Source of the DNA: Flavobacteriales bacterium
GTDB lineage: Bacteria > Bacteroidota > Bacteroidia > NS11-12g > UBA955
NCBI GenBank assembly: GCA_002737705.1
Contig: NSIM01000001.1
Location: forward strand, 130,472-194,471
DNA: 64,000 bases
Direction of reading: 5' to 3'
The notes beneath the pieces were generated by a model, which searched no databases, had not been told where the DNA came from, and saw only the letters and a list, made by a program, of their open reading frames with translations. A program made the position numbers and the translations under genes. Positions 21,567 to 32,504 of this stretch are shown here, one piece after another (within the stretch, counting starts at the first letter, position 1; each line of letters begins with the position of its first letter).

Positions 21567-22511
21567 TTAACCTTTTCTGGATAACCAGGCCTGCGCAAAA
21601 ATGGCCAATACAATAATGCCTGCTCCAAGGTAAAAATAGGGGTTGAGTGATTTATTTTCATGAAATATCAAGGCGCCCAAAATTATACCATAGATGGGTT
21701 CTAAATTAACGGTTAGGTTACAGGTAAAGGCACTCAAATACTGGAGAGAATAAGTTCCTAGGTAGAAGGTTAAATTGGTGCAAACCAAAGCCAGAATAAT
21801 TACCCAAATGCCATCCCATTCACCGCTGGAAAGGGTGTTCAGGTGCAAAAGATGGATGTCTATAGTGGGCCAGAAATAACATGGTTTTTCGGCAATAAAA
21901 GGAAGAATTGCAGTGAGTAGAACCGCTCCCGAAATCATTTCTAGGGTCGAAATGGCCAAGGCGGGGGCTTTGTTAATATGCTGTTTATTCAAAATGGTAA
22001 AGCTTGCAGCCAATAAGGCACTCAATAACCCTGTTAGTATTGCCAAGCCATTTGATACCCCCTGCACCTTGGATTGGGGGAGTGAGAGATAAATCAACAA
22101 TATACCGAGCATTACGACCAAGCCGAGTAGGATGTGTTGCTTCGAAAAAGGTGTTTTCATGGCAATCGGTTCGATGATTGCCGCAAAGAACGTCGCCGAC
22201 CCAAGACAAGCCAGGGTAATAGAAACAGAATTTCCCAATTTAATACTGCCATAAAATGTGAGCCAATGGGCACAGACAATGAGGCCGATACCCAAAAAAA
22301 TCTTCATTGTTTTTAGAGGCAAGCCTTTTAGCTGTCTCCAAACACTGGGAATTAGAAGATAAACCAAGGCGGTAATGAGCATGCGGTGCCATACCAAAGT
22401 AAAGGAGTTATACGAAATTAGTTTGCCCAAAATCGCGGTAAATCCCCAAATAAATACCGCTATGTGCAGTGCTAGGAGGGCGTTGCTTTTGCTTGTAATG
22501 GGTTTTCCCAT
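21567..22511 (-). CDS. EamA-family (DMT superfamily) transporter
   Basis: A 314-residue inner-membrane protein with ten hydrophobic segments arranged as two EamA repeats (ALHIAVFIWGFTAILGKLIS at the start; the second repeat begins near ISTLEMISGAVLL). The proline-glutamate signature LEPIYGIILGALIFHE is present. Such carriers move small metabolites; the substrate is unknown. It lies 67 bases downstream of the mannose-1-phosphate guanylyltransferase gene on the same strand and may share its transcript. Confidence 0.8.
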   Translation of the reverse strand: MGKPITSKSNALLALHIAVFIWGFTAILGKLISYNSFTLVWHRMLITALVYLLIPSVWRQLKGLPLKTMKIFLGIGLIVCAHWLTFYGSIKLGNSVSITLACLGSATFFAAIIEPIAMKTPFSKQHILLGLVVMLGILLIYLSLPQSKVQGVSNGLAILTGLLSALLAASFTILNKQHINKAPALAISTLEMISGAVLLTAILPFIAEKPCYFWPTIDIHLLHLNTLSSGEWDGIWVIILALVCTNLTFYLGTYSLQYLSAFTCNLTVNLEPIYGIILGALIFHENKSLNPYFYLGAGIIVLAIFAQAWLSRKG

Positions 22512-22578
22512 ACTCTGTTTTGCTGCGGTTCGGGAAAGTCTATTGAAAGCAAAAATCGAGCGCAGTAAGTCTCGACGT

Positions 22579-23661
22579 TTAGTTATATTTTCCCTTGTAG
22601 CGGTCTTTGATTTCGTTTACAATGCTGCGAAGTTCTTGTTCTTTGTCTTTGTTCATCACCAGCAATACTTCATCCGATTCTACAATGACAATATTACTAA
22701 GTCCGTTTACAACAATGGGCTTTTGGGTTGTATTGAAAATGAGCGAATCACTGGTATTGTATGAATGAATGTGTTTGCCAATGACTGCATTGTTTTGTTC
22801 GTTGCGGTTATTTACATCCCAAAGGCTTTTCCATGTTCCCACATCATTCCAACCAAAGTTGGAGGGCACAACAAAGACTTCACTTTCTTTTTCCAAAACG
22901 CCATAGTCTATAGAGATACTTTGACACAGGGAATAGGCATTTTCGATTTGGTCAGTATAGTCATCGCTGTCGATAGAAATAGCTTCAAAAAGCTGGTGTA
23001 TTTCTGGAAGGTGTGATGCAATGCTTTTCATGATGGCCTTCACGCTCCAAACAAAAATTCCCGCATTCCATAGAAATTCTCCGCTTTCTACAAAAGTTTT
23101 GGCAATGTCTTCGGTGGGTTTCTCGGTAAATGTTTTCACTTTAAACAAGCCACTTTCATTCACTTTTGGGTTAAATTGAATATAGCCATATCCTGTATCG
23201 GGTCGGGTCGGAGTGATGCCTAGGGTAACCAATGATTGGCTTTTAGCTGCAAATTCCATGGCTCGCTTGGCCGTTTCGATGAAGGCTATTTCATTGCTAA
23301 TTAAGTGGTCGCTGGGTGCAACCAGACAAATCGCATCTGGATTATTCTTGGCGATGTGCAGGTTCGACAAGGCAATACAGGGGGCTGTATTTTTTGCCAT
23401 GGGCTCGCATAATATGCGGGAAATATCAATTTCGGGGATGTGTTCTTGCACCAATGAAACATAGGTAAGATTGGTTACGATAAATATATTTTCTGTGGGA
23501 ACCACATGGGTAAAGCGTGTATAGGTCTGCTTAATGAGCGATTCGCCCGTACCCATAATATCGATAAATTGTTTTGGAAAACTTTTTTTGCTAACGGGCC
23601 AAAATCGACTTCCGATTCCGCCTGCCATAATCAACACATAGTGGTTTTTATTTACAATCAT
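22579..23661 (-). CDS. Mannose-1-phosphate guanylyltransferase
   Basis: A 360-residue nucleotidyltransferase making GDP-mannose from mannose-1-phosphate and GTP. The signature LIMAGGIGSRFWPVSKK with PKQF follows the start, then EPMAKNTAPCIAL, VAPSDHLI and GYGYIQFN. FGWNDVGTWKSLW completes the family pattern. It lacks the isomerase domain of bifunctional ManC enzymes. The ATG overlaps the stop of the sugar-phosphate isomerase gene in ATGA, so the two are translationally coupled and feed surface-glycan precursors. Confidence 0.92.
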   Translation of the reverse strand: MIVNKNHYVLIMAGGIGSRFWPVSKKSFPKQFIDIMGTGESLIKQTYTRFTHVVPTENIFIVTNLTYVSLVQEHIPEIDISRILCEPMAKNTAPCIALSNLHIAKNNPDAICLVAPSDHLISNEIAFIETAKRAMEFAAKSQSLVTLGITPTRPDTGYGYIQFNPKVNESGLFKVKTFTEKPTEDIAKTFVESGEFLWNAGIFVWSVKAIMKSIASHLPEIHQLFEAISIDSDDYTDQIENAYSLCQSISIDYGVLEKESEVFVVPSNFGWNDVGTWKSLWDVNNRNEQNNAVIGKHIHSYNTSDSLIFNTTQKPIVVNGLSNIVIVESDEVLLVMNKDKEQELRSIVNEIKDRYKGKYN

Positions 23662-24638
23662 ACAATGCCTTCTTTATAAAAGTCGTGCAAATGTACCATT
23701 CCAAAGTAAATACTTTCTTGTGTAACAATGATTTGGGTAATTTTTTTGTCTTGCATCATTGCAACAATTTCGCTTGCCAAGGTGCCAACGTCTGCCATTA
23801 CAGGGTTATTTCCCATCATATCAGCTGCCATGAACGAATCAAAATCGGTGTTTTTTTCGAGCATTCTGCGCACATCACCATCGGTTACGATGCCCAATAC
23901 TTTGTTGTGGGCATCGACTACGGCAGTGGCTCCCAAACGGTTTTTGGTGATACTGAGTATTACTTCTTTCCAGGGAGAATTGGGTTTTACCTGGGGTTTT
24001 TGGTTTTGTTCTGCAATGCTTCCGCATTCTAGGTAAAGGCGTTTTCCCAAAGTGCCACCCGGGTGGTATTTAGAAAAATCATCGCTGCCAAACCCCCGCA
24101 TTTGGATGAGTGCGATGGCCATTGCGTCGCCCATTAACAATTGGGCAGTGGTACTGGTAGTGGGTGCAAGGTTATTAGGACAGGCCTCGGTATCGACACT
24201 TGTATTCAATACATAATCGGCTGTTTCGGCCAATTTGCTGTGCATATTGCCCACCATTGCAACCAAAATATTCTGGTAGCGTTTGAGCAGTGGAACCAAA
24301 GATTGTATTTCGGGGGTATTGCCACTTTTAGAAATAGCAATGACAATGTCATTTTTTTGAATCATCCCCAAATCACCATGAATGGCATCGGCGGCATGCA
24401 TAAATAAAGCAGGCTGACCCGTGCTATTCATCGTTGCAACAATTTTTTGGGCAATAATTGCGCTTTTACCGATACCAGTGAAGATTGCTCGGCCCTCATT
24501 TTTCAATAATAATTCTATGACAGATGCAAAGTCATCGCCAACAAAACTCCCCAAATGTTGCAGAGATTGCAACTCGCTGTCAATGGCTTGAATGGCATAT
24601 TTCTTGATTAATTCGGCCTTGCTAGAAGATATTGACAT
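23658..24638 (-). CDS. KpsF/GutQ-type arabinose-5-phosphate isomerase
   Basis: About 326 residues. An N-terminal SIS domain (GRAIFTGIGKSAIIAQK, HAADAIHGDLGMI, ISKSGNTPEI) is followed by two CBS motifs (NRLGATAVVD...VLGIVTDGDVRRML and ITQIIV...). The family makes D-arabinose-5-phosphate, the first step to Kdo for lipid A cores. This fits the Kdo transferase gene at 31212. The frame begins with a TTG five codons upstream; I prefer ATG 24638. Confidence 0.9.
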   Translation of the reverse strand: MSISSSKAELIKKYAIQAIDSELQSLQHLGSFVGDDFASVIELLLKNEGRAIFTGIGKSAIIAQKIVATMNSTGQPALFMHAADAIHGDLGMIQKNDIVIAISKSGNTPEIQSLVPLLKRYQNILVAMVGNMHSKLAETADYVLNTSVDTEACPNNLAPTTSTTAQLLMGDAMAIALIQMRGFGSDDFSKYHPGGTLGKRLYLECGSIAEQNQKPQVKPNSPWKEVILSITKNRLGATAVVDAHNKVLGIVTDGDVRRMLEKNTDFDSFMAADMMGNNPVMADVGTLASEIVAMMQDKKITQIIVTQESIYFGMVHLHDFYKEGIV

Positions 24639-24781
24639 GGATTTTTGTTGCAAATTAACCTAAAATTTTGCGAGGGTTTACAAAATTTGAAATTTGTGTT
24701 GAAGTGCATCTATTTTTTTGTATTTTCACATATTGCTTTATCATTAATCCAGTATGTATTTTATTTTAACTATCTGTGGGT

Positions 24782-26986
24782 ATGCCAACAACCGAAGTGG
24801 GTCATAAATTAGAGCCCCGCAAGGTGCTGAAGGAGTTTTTTGGTTTTGATGGTTTCAAAGACAACCAAGAGGCTGTTATATCCTGTATTTTGGCAAAAAA
24901 AGATTGTTTTGTCATTATGCCCACGGGTGCTGGAAAATCGATGTGCTACCAATTGCCAGCGATGATGATGGAAGGAACCGCCATTGTAATTTCTCCCTTG
25001 ATTGCCCTGATGAAAAACCAGGTCGACAATATTCGTGGATTTGCCAATAAGAGTTCTTTTGCCCATTTTCTCAATAGCACTTTGTGCAAAGCCGACCTCA
25101 GTCAGGTGGTGGAAGATATGTTGAGTGGGGAAACCAAGCTATTGTATGTAGCACCCGAAACACTCAAAAAAGAAGAAACCATCGAGTTGCTTAAACAGGT
25201 TAAAATTTCTTTTGTTGCAGTGGATGAAGCACATTGTATTTCTGAGTGGGGCCACGATTTCAGGCCAGAATACCGCCGCATCAAGCAAATGATAAAAGCC
25301 ATCGATGATGTCCCCCTGATGGCATTGACGGCAACGGCTACACCCAAGGTGCAACAAGATGTTCAAAAAAATCTTGGAATGATGAATGCCCAGTTGTTTA
25401 AGAGTTCGTTCAATCGCCCCAATTTGTTTTACCAGGTCCGTCCCAAGGGCCGCAAAGACATCGTTCACAAAGAAATCATTTCTTTTATTAAGGGGCATCT
25501 CAATTCTAGTGGTATTGTGTATTGTCTATCGCGCAAGAAGGTAGAAGAAGTGGCAGAAATGCTCAATATGAATGGCATCAAGGCCTTTGCCTACCATGCC
25601 GGATTGGATTCAAAGGTCCGTGTGCAACACCAAGATGCTTTTTTAATGGAAGATTGCAATGTTATTGTTGCCACTATCGCTTTTGGAATGGGTATCGACA
25701 AACCAGATGTTCGCTTTGTTATTCACTACGACGTGCCCAAAAGTTTGGAGGGATTTTACCAAGAAACAGGCAGGGGAGGCCGTGATGGTTTGCAGGGAGA
25801 TTGTTTGTTGCTCTATAACCCCAGTGACATTGAAAAACTGGAGAAGTTCATGAAAGACAAGCCTGTTGCCGAACAAGAAATTGGCACCTTACTCATTGCC
25901 GAAACGGCTGCCTTTGCCGAAAGCAGTCAATGCCGTCGTAAAGTGTTGCTTCACTATTTTGGTGAAATATTTGATGAGAAAAACTGCAATAAAATGTGTG
26001 ACAATTGCGCCCATCCCAAGCCAAAGAAAGATGTTACACAGGATCTTGTAGGCATGTTAAAAGCCATTGGCAAGCTCAAAAACGAATTGTCTATTAGCCA
26101 TTTGGTCAACTATTTTGTAGGAAATAAAACCGATGAAATCAAATACTATGGCCACCATGAATTGCCTGATTTTGGATTTGGAAAACACAAAGACAAACTT
26201 TTTTGGAAATCACTGGTTCGATTGGCTTTGGTGCATGGGTTTTTGAATAAAAACATCGAAAAATATGGACTATTGAGTTTGTTGCCCCTTGCCGAGGCAT
26301 ATATCCAATCGCCTACTGCCCATGAAATGGCGGTAGATATAGAATACGAAAGTGTGAATGATGAAGATTTTGAACATTTCAAAGCTGAGAGTATCTGCGA
26401 TGAAGAGTTGTTTTCTCACCTGAAGGATTTGCGTCGAAAAGTCGCCAAAGAAAAAAGTTTACCGCCCTATGTGATATTTCAGGACCCTAGCCTCGAAGAC
26501 ATGGCCACGAAATACCCCATTACAATCGAAGAACTAAGCAATATCAATGGTGTCGGCAAAAACAAGGCAAGAAAATTTGGAGAGCCTTTTGTGGAGTATA
26601 TTGCCAAATTTGTCTTGGAAAACAATATAGAACGCGAGCATGATATTGTGTTAAAGGGAAATTCAGAGCGTTCGGCCAAGCGGGTCAATATTATTCTTAA
26701 TGTCGATAAAAAAGTTGATTTACCTGTTATTTCCAAACAGTTGGGGATTAGTTTCGACGAATTGTTACAGGAATTAAACCAGATTGTCAATTCGGGCACA
26801 AAACTCAACTTGCGCTACTTTTTCAATGAGTTTTTGGAGGAAGACTTGCAAAATGAAATAACGGCCTATTTCCGTACGATGGAAATAGCCGATGTCGATG
26901 CAGCTGTGGATTATTTTGATGGAGAATATAGCCACGAAGAATTGGAAATCATGCATATTCAATTCTTGAGTGATGTAGGCAACTAA
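24782..26986 (+). CDS. recQ: ATP-dependent DNA helicase RecQ
   Basis: A 734-residue 3'-5' DNA helicase for recombination and repair. Motif 0 region FGFDGFKDNQ, Walker A PTGAGKS, DEAHCISEWGHDFRPEYRRI and QETGRGGRDG are all present. The zinc-binding cysteines lie in CRRKVLLHYFGE...CNKMCDNC, then an RQC region, and an HRDC domain (FSHLKDLRRKVAKEKSLPPYV). A C-terminal helix-rich extension of about 100 residues follows. A GTG two codons upstream is possible; ATG 24782 is preferred. Confidence 0.95.
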   Translation: MPTTEVGHKLEPRKVLKEFFGFDGFKDNQEAVISCILAKKDCFVIMPTGAGKSMCYQLPAMMMEGTAIVISPLIALMKNQVDNIRGFANKSSFAHFLNSTLCKADLSQVVEDMLSGETKLLYVAPETLKKEETIELLKQVKISFVAVDEAHCISEWGHDFRPEYRRIKQMIKAIDDVPLMALTATATPKVQQDVQKNLGMMNAQLFKSSFNRPNLFYQVRPKGRKDIVHKEIISFIKGHLNSSGIVYCLSRKKVEEVAEMLNMNGIKAFAYHAGLDSKVRVQHQDAFLMEDCNVIVATIAFGMGIDKPDVRFVIHYDVPKSLEGFYQETGRGGRDGLQGDCLLLYNPSDIEKLEKFMKDKPVAEQEIGTLLIAETAAFAESSQCRRKVLLHYFGEIFDEKNCNKMCDNCAHPKPKKDVTQDLVGMLKAIGKLKNELSISHLVNYFVGNKTDEIKYYGHHELPDFGFGKHKDKLFWKSLVRLALVHGFLNKNIEKYGLLSLLPLAEAYIQSPTAHEMAVDIEYESVNDEDFEHFKAESICDEELFSHLKDLRRKVAKEKSLPPYVIFQDPSLEDMATKYPITIEELSNINGVGKNKARKFGEPFVEYIAKFVLENNIEREHDIVLKGNSERSAKRVNIILNVDKKVDLPVISKQLGISFDELLQELNQIVNSGTKLNLRYFFNEFLEEDLQNEITAYFRTMEIADVDAAVDYFDGEYSHEELEIMHIQFLSDVGN

Positions 26987-26991
26987 AACCC

Positions 26992-27018
26992 TCTCGTCAG
27001 AAATTGAACGAGATTTTT
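26992..27018 (+). terminator. Intrinsic terminator after recQ
   Basis: TCTCGT pairs with ACGAGA across a 10-base loop and is followed by five T. It begins 6 bases after the recQ stop. Confidence 0.6.
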
Positions 27019-27044
27019 GTTACCTTGCAAAATATAGAAGCCCC

Positions 27045-27539
27045 TTGTTGTTGAAACCCATACCTTCATTTGAATCCGTATACAAGCAATACCGTCCGTC
27101 CTTGCTTCACTTCTCAATGTCGATTACCAAAAATATGGCCGATGCCGAGGAGGTTGTCAATGATGTATTTATGGCAATATGGGAGCGCAGGGCCGATATT
27201 TTGGCTGAGGATGGATTAAAAAGTTATCTGTTTCGGGCAGTAAAAAATCGTTGTTTGAACAAAATTAAGAGAGACCGATTGCCCTTTGATTCCATGCCCA
27301 GCAACATGCCTGTACCAAGCAAAGAGAATACCATTTTGCAAAACATGGAAGCCAGAGAAACAGAGGAGAGATTACAAGTGCTTATCGATCGTTTGCCCAA
27401 TAAATGCAAACAGGTTTTTTTGTTTAGTCGAAAGCACGAAATGAGCTACAAAGAGATTGCTGATTTGATGGATATATCTCCCAAGACCGTCGAAAATCAG
27501 ATAGGATTGGCCCTCAAATTTCTGAAAGAGAATTTTTAG
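27045..27539 (+). CDS. ECF RNA polymerase sigma factor without adjacent anti-sigma gene
   Basis: A 164-residue sigma-70-family ECF factor. Region 2 spans FESVYKQYRPSLLHFSMSITKN, with NMADAEEVVNDVFMAIWE and LKSYLFRAVKNRCLNKIKR. Region 4 is VFLFSRKHEMSYKEIADLMDISPKTVENQIGLALKFL. This is the form usually paired with FecR proteins in Bacteroidota, but the next gene is def on the other strand. The start is TTG at 27045 or 27048; no ATG precedes region 2. It could work with the FecR fragment genes at 1-1191, which lack a sigma partner in view, but this is speculative. Confidence 0.88.
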   Translation: MLLKPIPSFESVYKQYRPSLLHFSMSITKNMADAEEVVNDVFMAIWERRADILAEDGLKSYLFRAVKNRCLNKIKRDRLPFDSMPSNMPVPSKENTILQNMEARETEERLQVLIDRLPNKCKQVFLFSRKHEMSYKEIADLMDISPKTVENQIGLALKFLKENF

Positions 27540-27571
27540 GGGTTCTCGCCATGGTAATAATAACAATCAAA

Positions 27572-28126
27572 TTATTTCTTGGGAAATTTCATTTTGTATG
27601 CTGCCTGCACAAGGCCTTTTGAAATAGTTTGCAATTTTTTCTTGAGCATAGTCCTTTTCAGCGGGCTGATGCGATCAATAAACAAGATTCCTTCAATGTG
27701 GTCATATTCGTGTTGAATAATTCGAGCAGCTATTCCACCAAAGGTTTCAGTTTTTTCAATAAAATTCTCGTCTACATATTGAAGGGTAATTTTAGAGGAA
27801 CGTTTTACATCGGCACGAACAAACGGAATGCTCAAACACCCCTCTTCGTATTCCCATGCTGCATCAAATTCCTGTATCATTTTAGCGTTGATAAACACCT
27901 GTTTTAAATTTTTTGTGGTATTGTCTTCATCAATTTTACACCCATCAACAATAAATAAGCGAATAGACAAGCCAATTTGGGGAGCGGCCAGTCCTATTCC
28001 ATTGCTGTCGTACATGGTTTCAAACATGTTTTTAACAAGCTCCTGTAAACCTTCGTATGGAGGAGTGATTGGGTCTGCTTTTCTTCGGAGTACGGCCATA
28101 CCGTAAGCGTAAATGGGCAGTATCAT
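27572..28126 (-). CDS. def: Peptide deformylase
   Basis: A 184-residue metalloenzyme removing the formyl group from new proteins. All three family motifs are present: GIGLAAPQ at 43-50, EGCLS at 95-99 with the metal-binding cysteine, and HEYDH at 139-143 with the two histidines and catalytic glutamate. Its ATG overlaps the ruvX stop (ATGA), so it is read as the second gene of a two-gene operon. It is convergent with the ECF sigma gene. Confidence 0.96.
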   Translation of the reverse strand: MILPIYAYGMAVLRRKADPITPPYEGLQELVKNMFETMYDSNGIGLAAPQIGLSIRLFIVDGCKIDEDNTTKNLKQVFINAKMIQEFDAAWEYEEGCLSIPFVRADVKRSSKITLQYVDENFIEKTETFGGIAARIIQHEYDHIEGILFIDRISPLKRTMLKKKLQTISKGLVQAAYKMKFPKK

Positions 28127-28536
28127 GAAATCTTTTGTAAATAGGTTTGAAGAATTAGGGCAGCACTTACCTTGTCGACGAGTCCTTTGTCGGCTCTTTG
28201 GGTTTTCTTGGCGCCAGACAAAAGAATACTATGTTGGGCTTCTCTGCTGCTGAGTCGTTCGTCTATTATTTCAACAGGAATGCTTGGGTATGTCGTTTTT
28301 AAGGCATTGATGAATTGTTTCACGGGTTGGGTTGCATCGGTATCTTCTCCCGACAATTGTGTGGGCATTCCTACCACAAAACAGTCCACAATTTCATCTG
28401 TCAAATAGGAGTCTAGGTATTGTTTCAGGTCAACAGTATATACCATTTCAAGGGGTTGGGCAATCATTTTCATGGGGTCAGTTATCGCCAAACCTGTTCG
28501 TTTACTTCCATAGTCGATACCCATAATTCGTCCCAT
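28123..28536 (-). CDS. ruvX: RuvX/YqgF-family nuclease (putative Holliday junction resolvase)
   Basis: A 137-residue RNase H-like protein. The catalytic aspartate is in GIDYGSKRTGLA, with VDCFVVGMP, VEIIDERLSSREA and DKVSAALIL completing the fold motifs. Family members process pre-16S rRNA ends or resolve junctions. I chose ATG 28536 because a TATCTTTG box ends only 4 bases before it; the open frame to 28611 would be upstream of the promoter. It is coupled to def. Confidence 0.92.
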   Translation of the reverse strand: MGRIMGIDYGSKRTGLAITDPMKMIAQPLEMVYTVDLKQYLDSYLTDEIVDCFVVGMPTQLSGEDTDATQPVKQFINALKTTYPSIPVEIIDERLSSREAQHSILLSGAKKTQRADKGLVDKVSAALILQTYLQKIS

Positions 28537-28540
28537 TGTG

Positions 28541-28548
28541 CAAAGATA
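28541..28548 (-). promoter_or_regulatory. -7 promoter box for ruvX-def
   Basis: TATCTTTG on the minus strand ends 4 bases before the ruvX ATG, implying a leaderless mRNA. Confidence 0.6.
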
Positions 28549-28925
28549 GTGGATGTCTATCAAACCCTGGCTTAGAGCTAGCAAATGGCATGGATCTGAT
28601 GAGGGTAGCAATGTAAACAGGTGGAAAAATGGCGGTGTTTGGTCTACCCGTTAAAAACGCCTAAAATCAATCGTATTTTTGTCGAGATCGACCATTATTT
28701 CTTCCGGCCGGTGGGATTTACGCAGGCGATGGATCTTTAAGATTACAATCAAATTGGGCGCGGCAATTACAACATGAGGGGAGAAATGATATTTACCCAA
28801 CTTTTTTTTTTGCAATTTTAGGGCCGCCGAAAACATGAGACCATGGATCCTGCGGACGTGCCGAACTCGGAAACCAACGATGATTGCACCAGATGCCTTG
28901 AATTTGCTTTCAGTATGTATAATCC
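28549..28925. other. Gene-poor interval between ruvX and groEL
   Basis: Roughly 380 bases with no recognisable gene. It holds a run of ten T at 28802-28811. On the minus strand a frame stays open from the hairpin to about 28651 (its 61-residue part ends TIDFRRF) but lacks a convincing start. On the plus strand a 31-residue ORF from ATG 28842 runs into the hairpin. The 14-base string TGCCGAACTCGGAA at 28859-28872 matches a conserved part of 5S rRNA, but the flanks do not. It may encode a small RNA. Confidence 0.4.
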
Positions 28926-28969
28926 CAACATAAAATAGGGCAGCACAATGGCTGCCCTATTTTATGTTG
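28926..28969. terminator. 19-bp perfect inverted repeat, probable bidirectional terminator of groEL
   Basis: Left arm 28926-28944 and right arm 28951-28969 are perfect complements around the loop ACAATG. The GC core is GGGCAGC/GCTGCCC, flanked by AT-rich steps that supply the U tract in both directions. It lies about 67 bases downstream of the groEL stop. Confidence 0.75.
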
Positions 28970-29035
28970 AATGGTTTCAAGTTGCTAACGCAAGAATTTG
29001 TCCATCAAGATATGATTAAGCGAGGACGGATGAAA

Positions 29036-30974
<1,939 letters not shown>

Positions 30975-31082
30975 AGTATATATTTTTGTTTATTTTGAAT
31001 AAGCCAATCTCGTGCCAATGGTAAAAAATTGTAAATGTACTATTTTAAGTCCGTAATAGTGTCAGTTTGGCTTTGTTAGGTA

Positions 31083-31095
31083 TGTCAAGTTGACA
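31083..31095. promoter_or_regulatory. Palindrome upstream of groES, possible heat-shock operator
   Basis: TGTCAAGTTGACA is a perfect inverted repeat around one G. On the minus strand it contains TTGACA, and CTGACA recurs about 16 bases further toward groES. No CIRCE element (TTAGCACTC-N9-GAGTGCTAA) is present. A regulatory role is inferred from position only. Confidence 0.35.
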
Positions 31096-31211
31096 ATTTT
31101 TGGGTTTTGGTAGTTGCTCAGATAGGCGGCATGGAATAAAATGGTTTAACCATAAAAGTTTGATGCAAGCACAAGGATTCGGTTTGGGTACAATCGGTTT
31201 GGGCTGCCTTT

Positions 31212-32501
31212 TTAGACAATTTTCGGAAGTGACTTACAGAATTTTAAAATATGGGCTTGCTGAGAAATGGAAAATTGTTTCGAAATTTCTGCGCAATGGG
31301 CAAGCAAATTTGAATCAAAAAACAATCGATTGAGCGTTTCATTAAATTCCGTTTGATTGGAAATTGAAAATCCAAATCCAGCATCTATAGATTGTTGCGC
31401 TTCTGGAAACTTGGAATGATTGGGGCCAAATAGTATCGGCATTCCAAAAACAGCAGCCTCAATGATATTGTGTAAGCCTTTGCCAAATGCCCCCCCAATG
31501 AAGGCTATTTTGGAATGCCGATAGCATTCGGCGAGTGTGCCCATAGAATCGAGAATAACACAATCCCCCAATTCTGTTGAAGTATTCGATAAATCAGTGT
31601 CTTTATTGTGTGTATGATTTGACAATAGTATTGGTTTAAGCACCTCCAATTTTTTTGCAATTTCCTGACAATGTTCTGTTCGAATATCATGGGGGGCAAT
31701 GAGTATTTTCCATCCAACGGGTAGTTCATTAATCTTCAAATAATGGTTTAAGAAACTTATTTCAGCAGGCCAACAACTACCCAAAATAAGTATATTATTT
31801 TGGGTTACCCAATGTAGCAGTATTTTGGGTAGCAATTGAATTGTTTCGAGACGTTGCACTGTGCGGTTAAATTTTGGATCGCCGAAAACAAAAGAATTGT
31901 TCAATCCTTTGTTTTGGGCTAGGGTTAACATGGCTTTATTAATAACGCCAACACTTTGAAACTTACGTATTAATTTTAGCCAGGGTTTGCCAAAAAATGT
32001 AAACAAAAAATGGCGTGGTCTTAAAGCAACACCCAAAGCGTGTATGGGAATCTGTTGGCTTAGGGTTTCTTTAATACAGTTGAACCAGAAATCATATTTA
32101 ATAAAAATGGCAAGTGAAGGCTGCCAATGAGCAATCCATTTTTTGGCATTTTGTTGTGTGTCTAGAGGCAAGTATGCTTTGACATGATGTTTGGACAGGG
32201 CTGCGTTTTGATAGCCCGAAGGCGAAAAGAAACTGAACAATATCCGAATTCCGGGATGTTCATTTTCTAGGGCTGACGCTATGGGTTTGGCCATTTCGAA
32301 TTCCCCCAAGGAAGCGCAATGAATCCAAACCAATGGCGGTTTTTTTGATTCACCTTCCGATTTGTCATTTTCTCCCCCAGTGGGCAAAGTGGCCCAAGCC
32401 AAATCTTGGCCTTGCATTAGGTTTCTTGCCTTCAAATTCCAGAGGGCCGAAAAACGCATCAAGAGGCCAAAGCACCGTATCGCGATAGTATATAAGAGCA
32501 T
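31212..32501 (-). CDS. waaA: 3-deoxy-D-manno-octulosonic acid (Kdo) transferase
   Basis: A 429-residue GT-B glycosyltransferase that adds Kdo to lipid A precursors at the inner membrane. An N-terminal anchor (LYTIAIRCFGLLMRFSALW) is followed by WIHCASLGEFEMAKP with the catalytic glutamate. ILFSFFSPSGYQ, FIKYDFWFN, LGSCWPAE and GGAFGKGLHNIIEAAVFGMP, and FGPNHSKFPEA follow. All are WaaA hallmarks. It starts 3 bases after the outer-membrane protein gene and is co-transcribed with it. Confidence 0.93.
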   Translation of the reverse strand: MLLYTIAIRCFGLLMRFSALWNLKARNLMQGQDLAWATLPTGGENDKSEGESKKPPLVWIHCASLGEFEMAKPIASALENEHPGIRILFSFFSPSGYQNAALSKHHVKAYLPLDTQQNAKKWIAHWQPSLAIFIKYDFWFNCIKETLSQQIPIHALGVALRPRHFLFTFFGKPWLKLIRKFQSVGVINKAMLTLAQNKGLNNSFVFGDPKFNRTVQRLETIQLLPKILLHWVTQNNILILGSCWPAEISFLNHYLKINELPVGWKILIAPHDIRTEHCQEIAKKLEVLKPILLSNHTHNKDTDLSNTSTELGDCVILDSMGTLAECYRHSKIAFIGGAFGKGLHNIIEAAVFGMPILFGPNHSKFPEAQQSIDAGFGFSISNQTEFNETLNRLFFDSNLLAHCAEISKQFSISQQAHILKFCKSLPKIV

Positions 32502-32504
32502 GGC

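Noticed and set aside
28651-28836. Minus-strand 61-residue ORF in the ruvX-groEL interval
   Set aside because: The frame is open further back but lacks a start, the composition is ordinary and I recognise no family; not called as a gene.
28859-28872. Possible 5S rRNA gene (TGCCGAACTCGGAA)
   Set aside because: Only 14 bases match; the flanks cannot be folded into the other 5S helices, and no rRNA genes are nearby. Kept only as a remark on the gene-poor interval.
31100-31333. Plus-strand ORF between groES and waaA
   Set aside because: Its second half is antisense to the conserved waaA C-terminus, and no family is recognisable.
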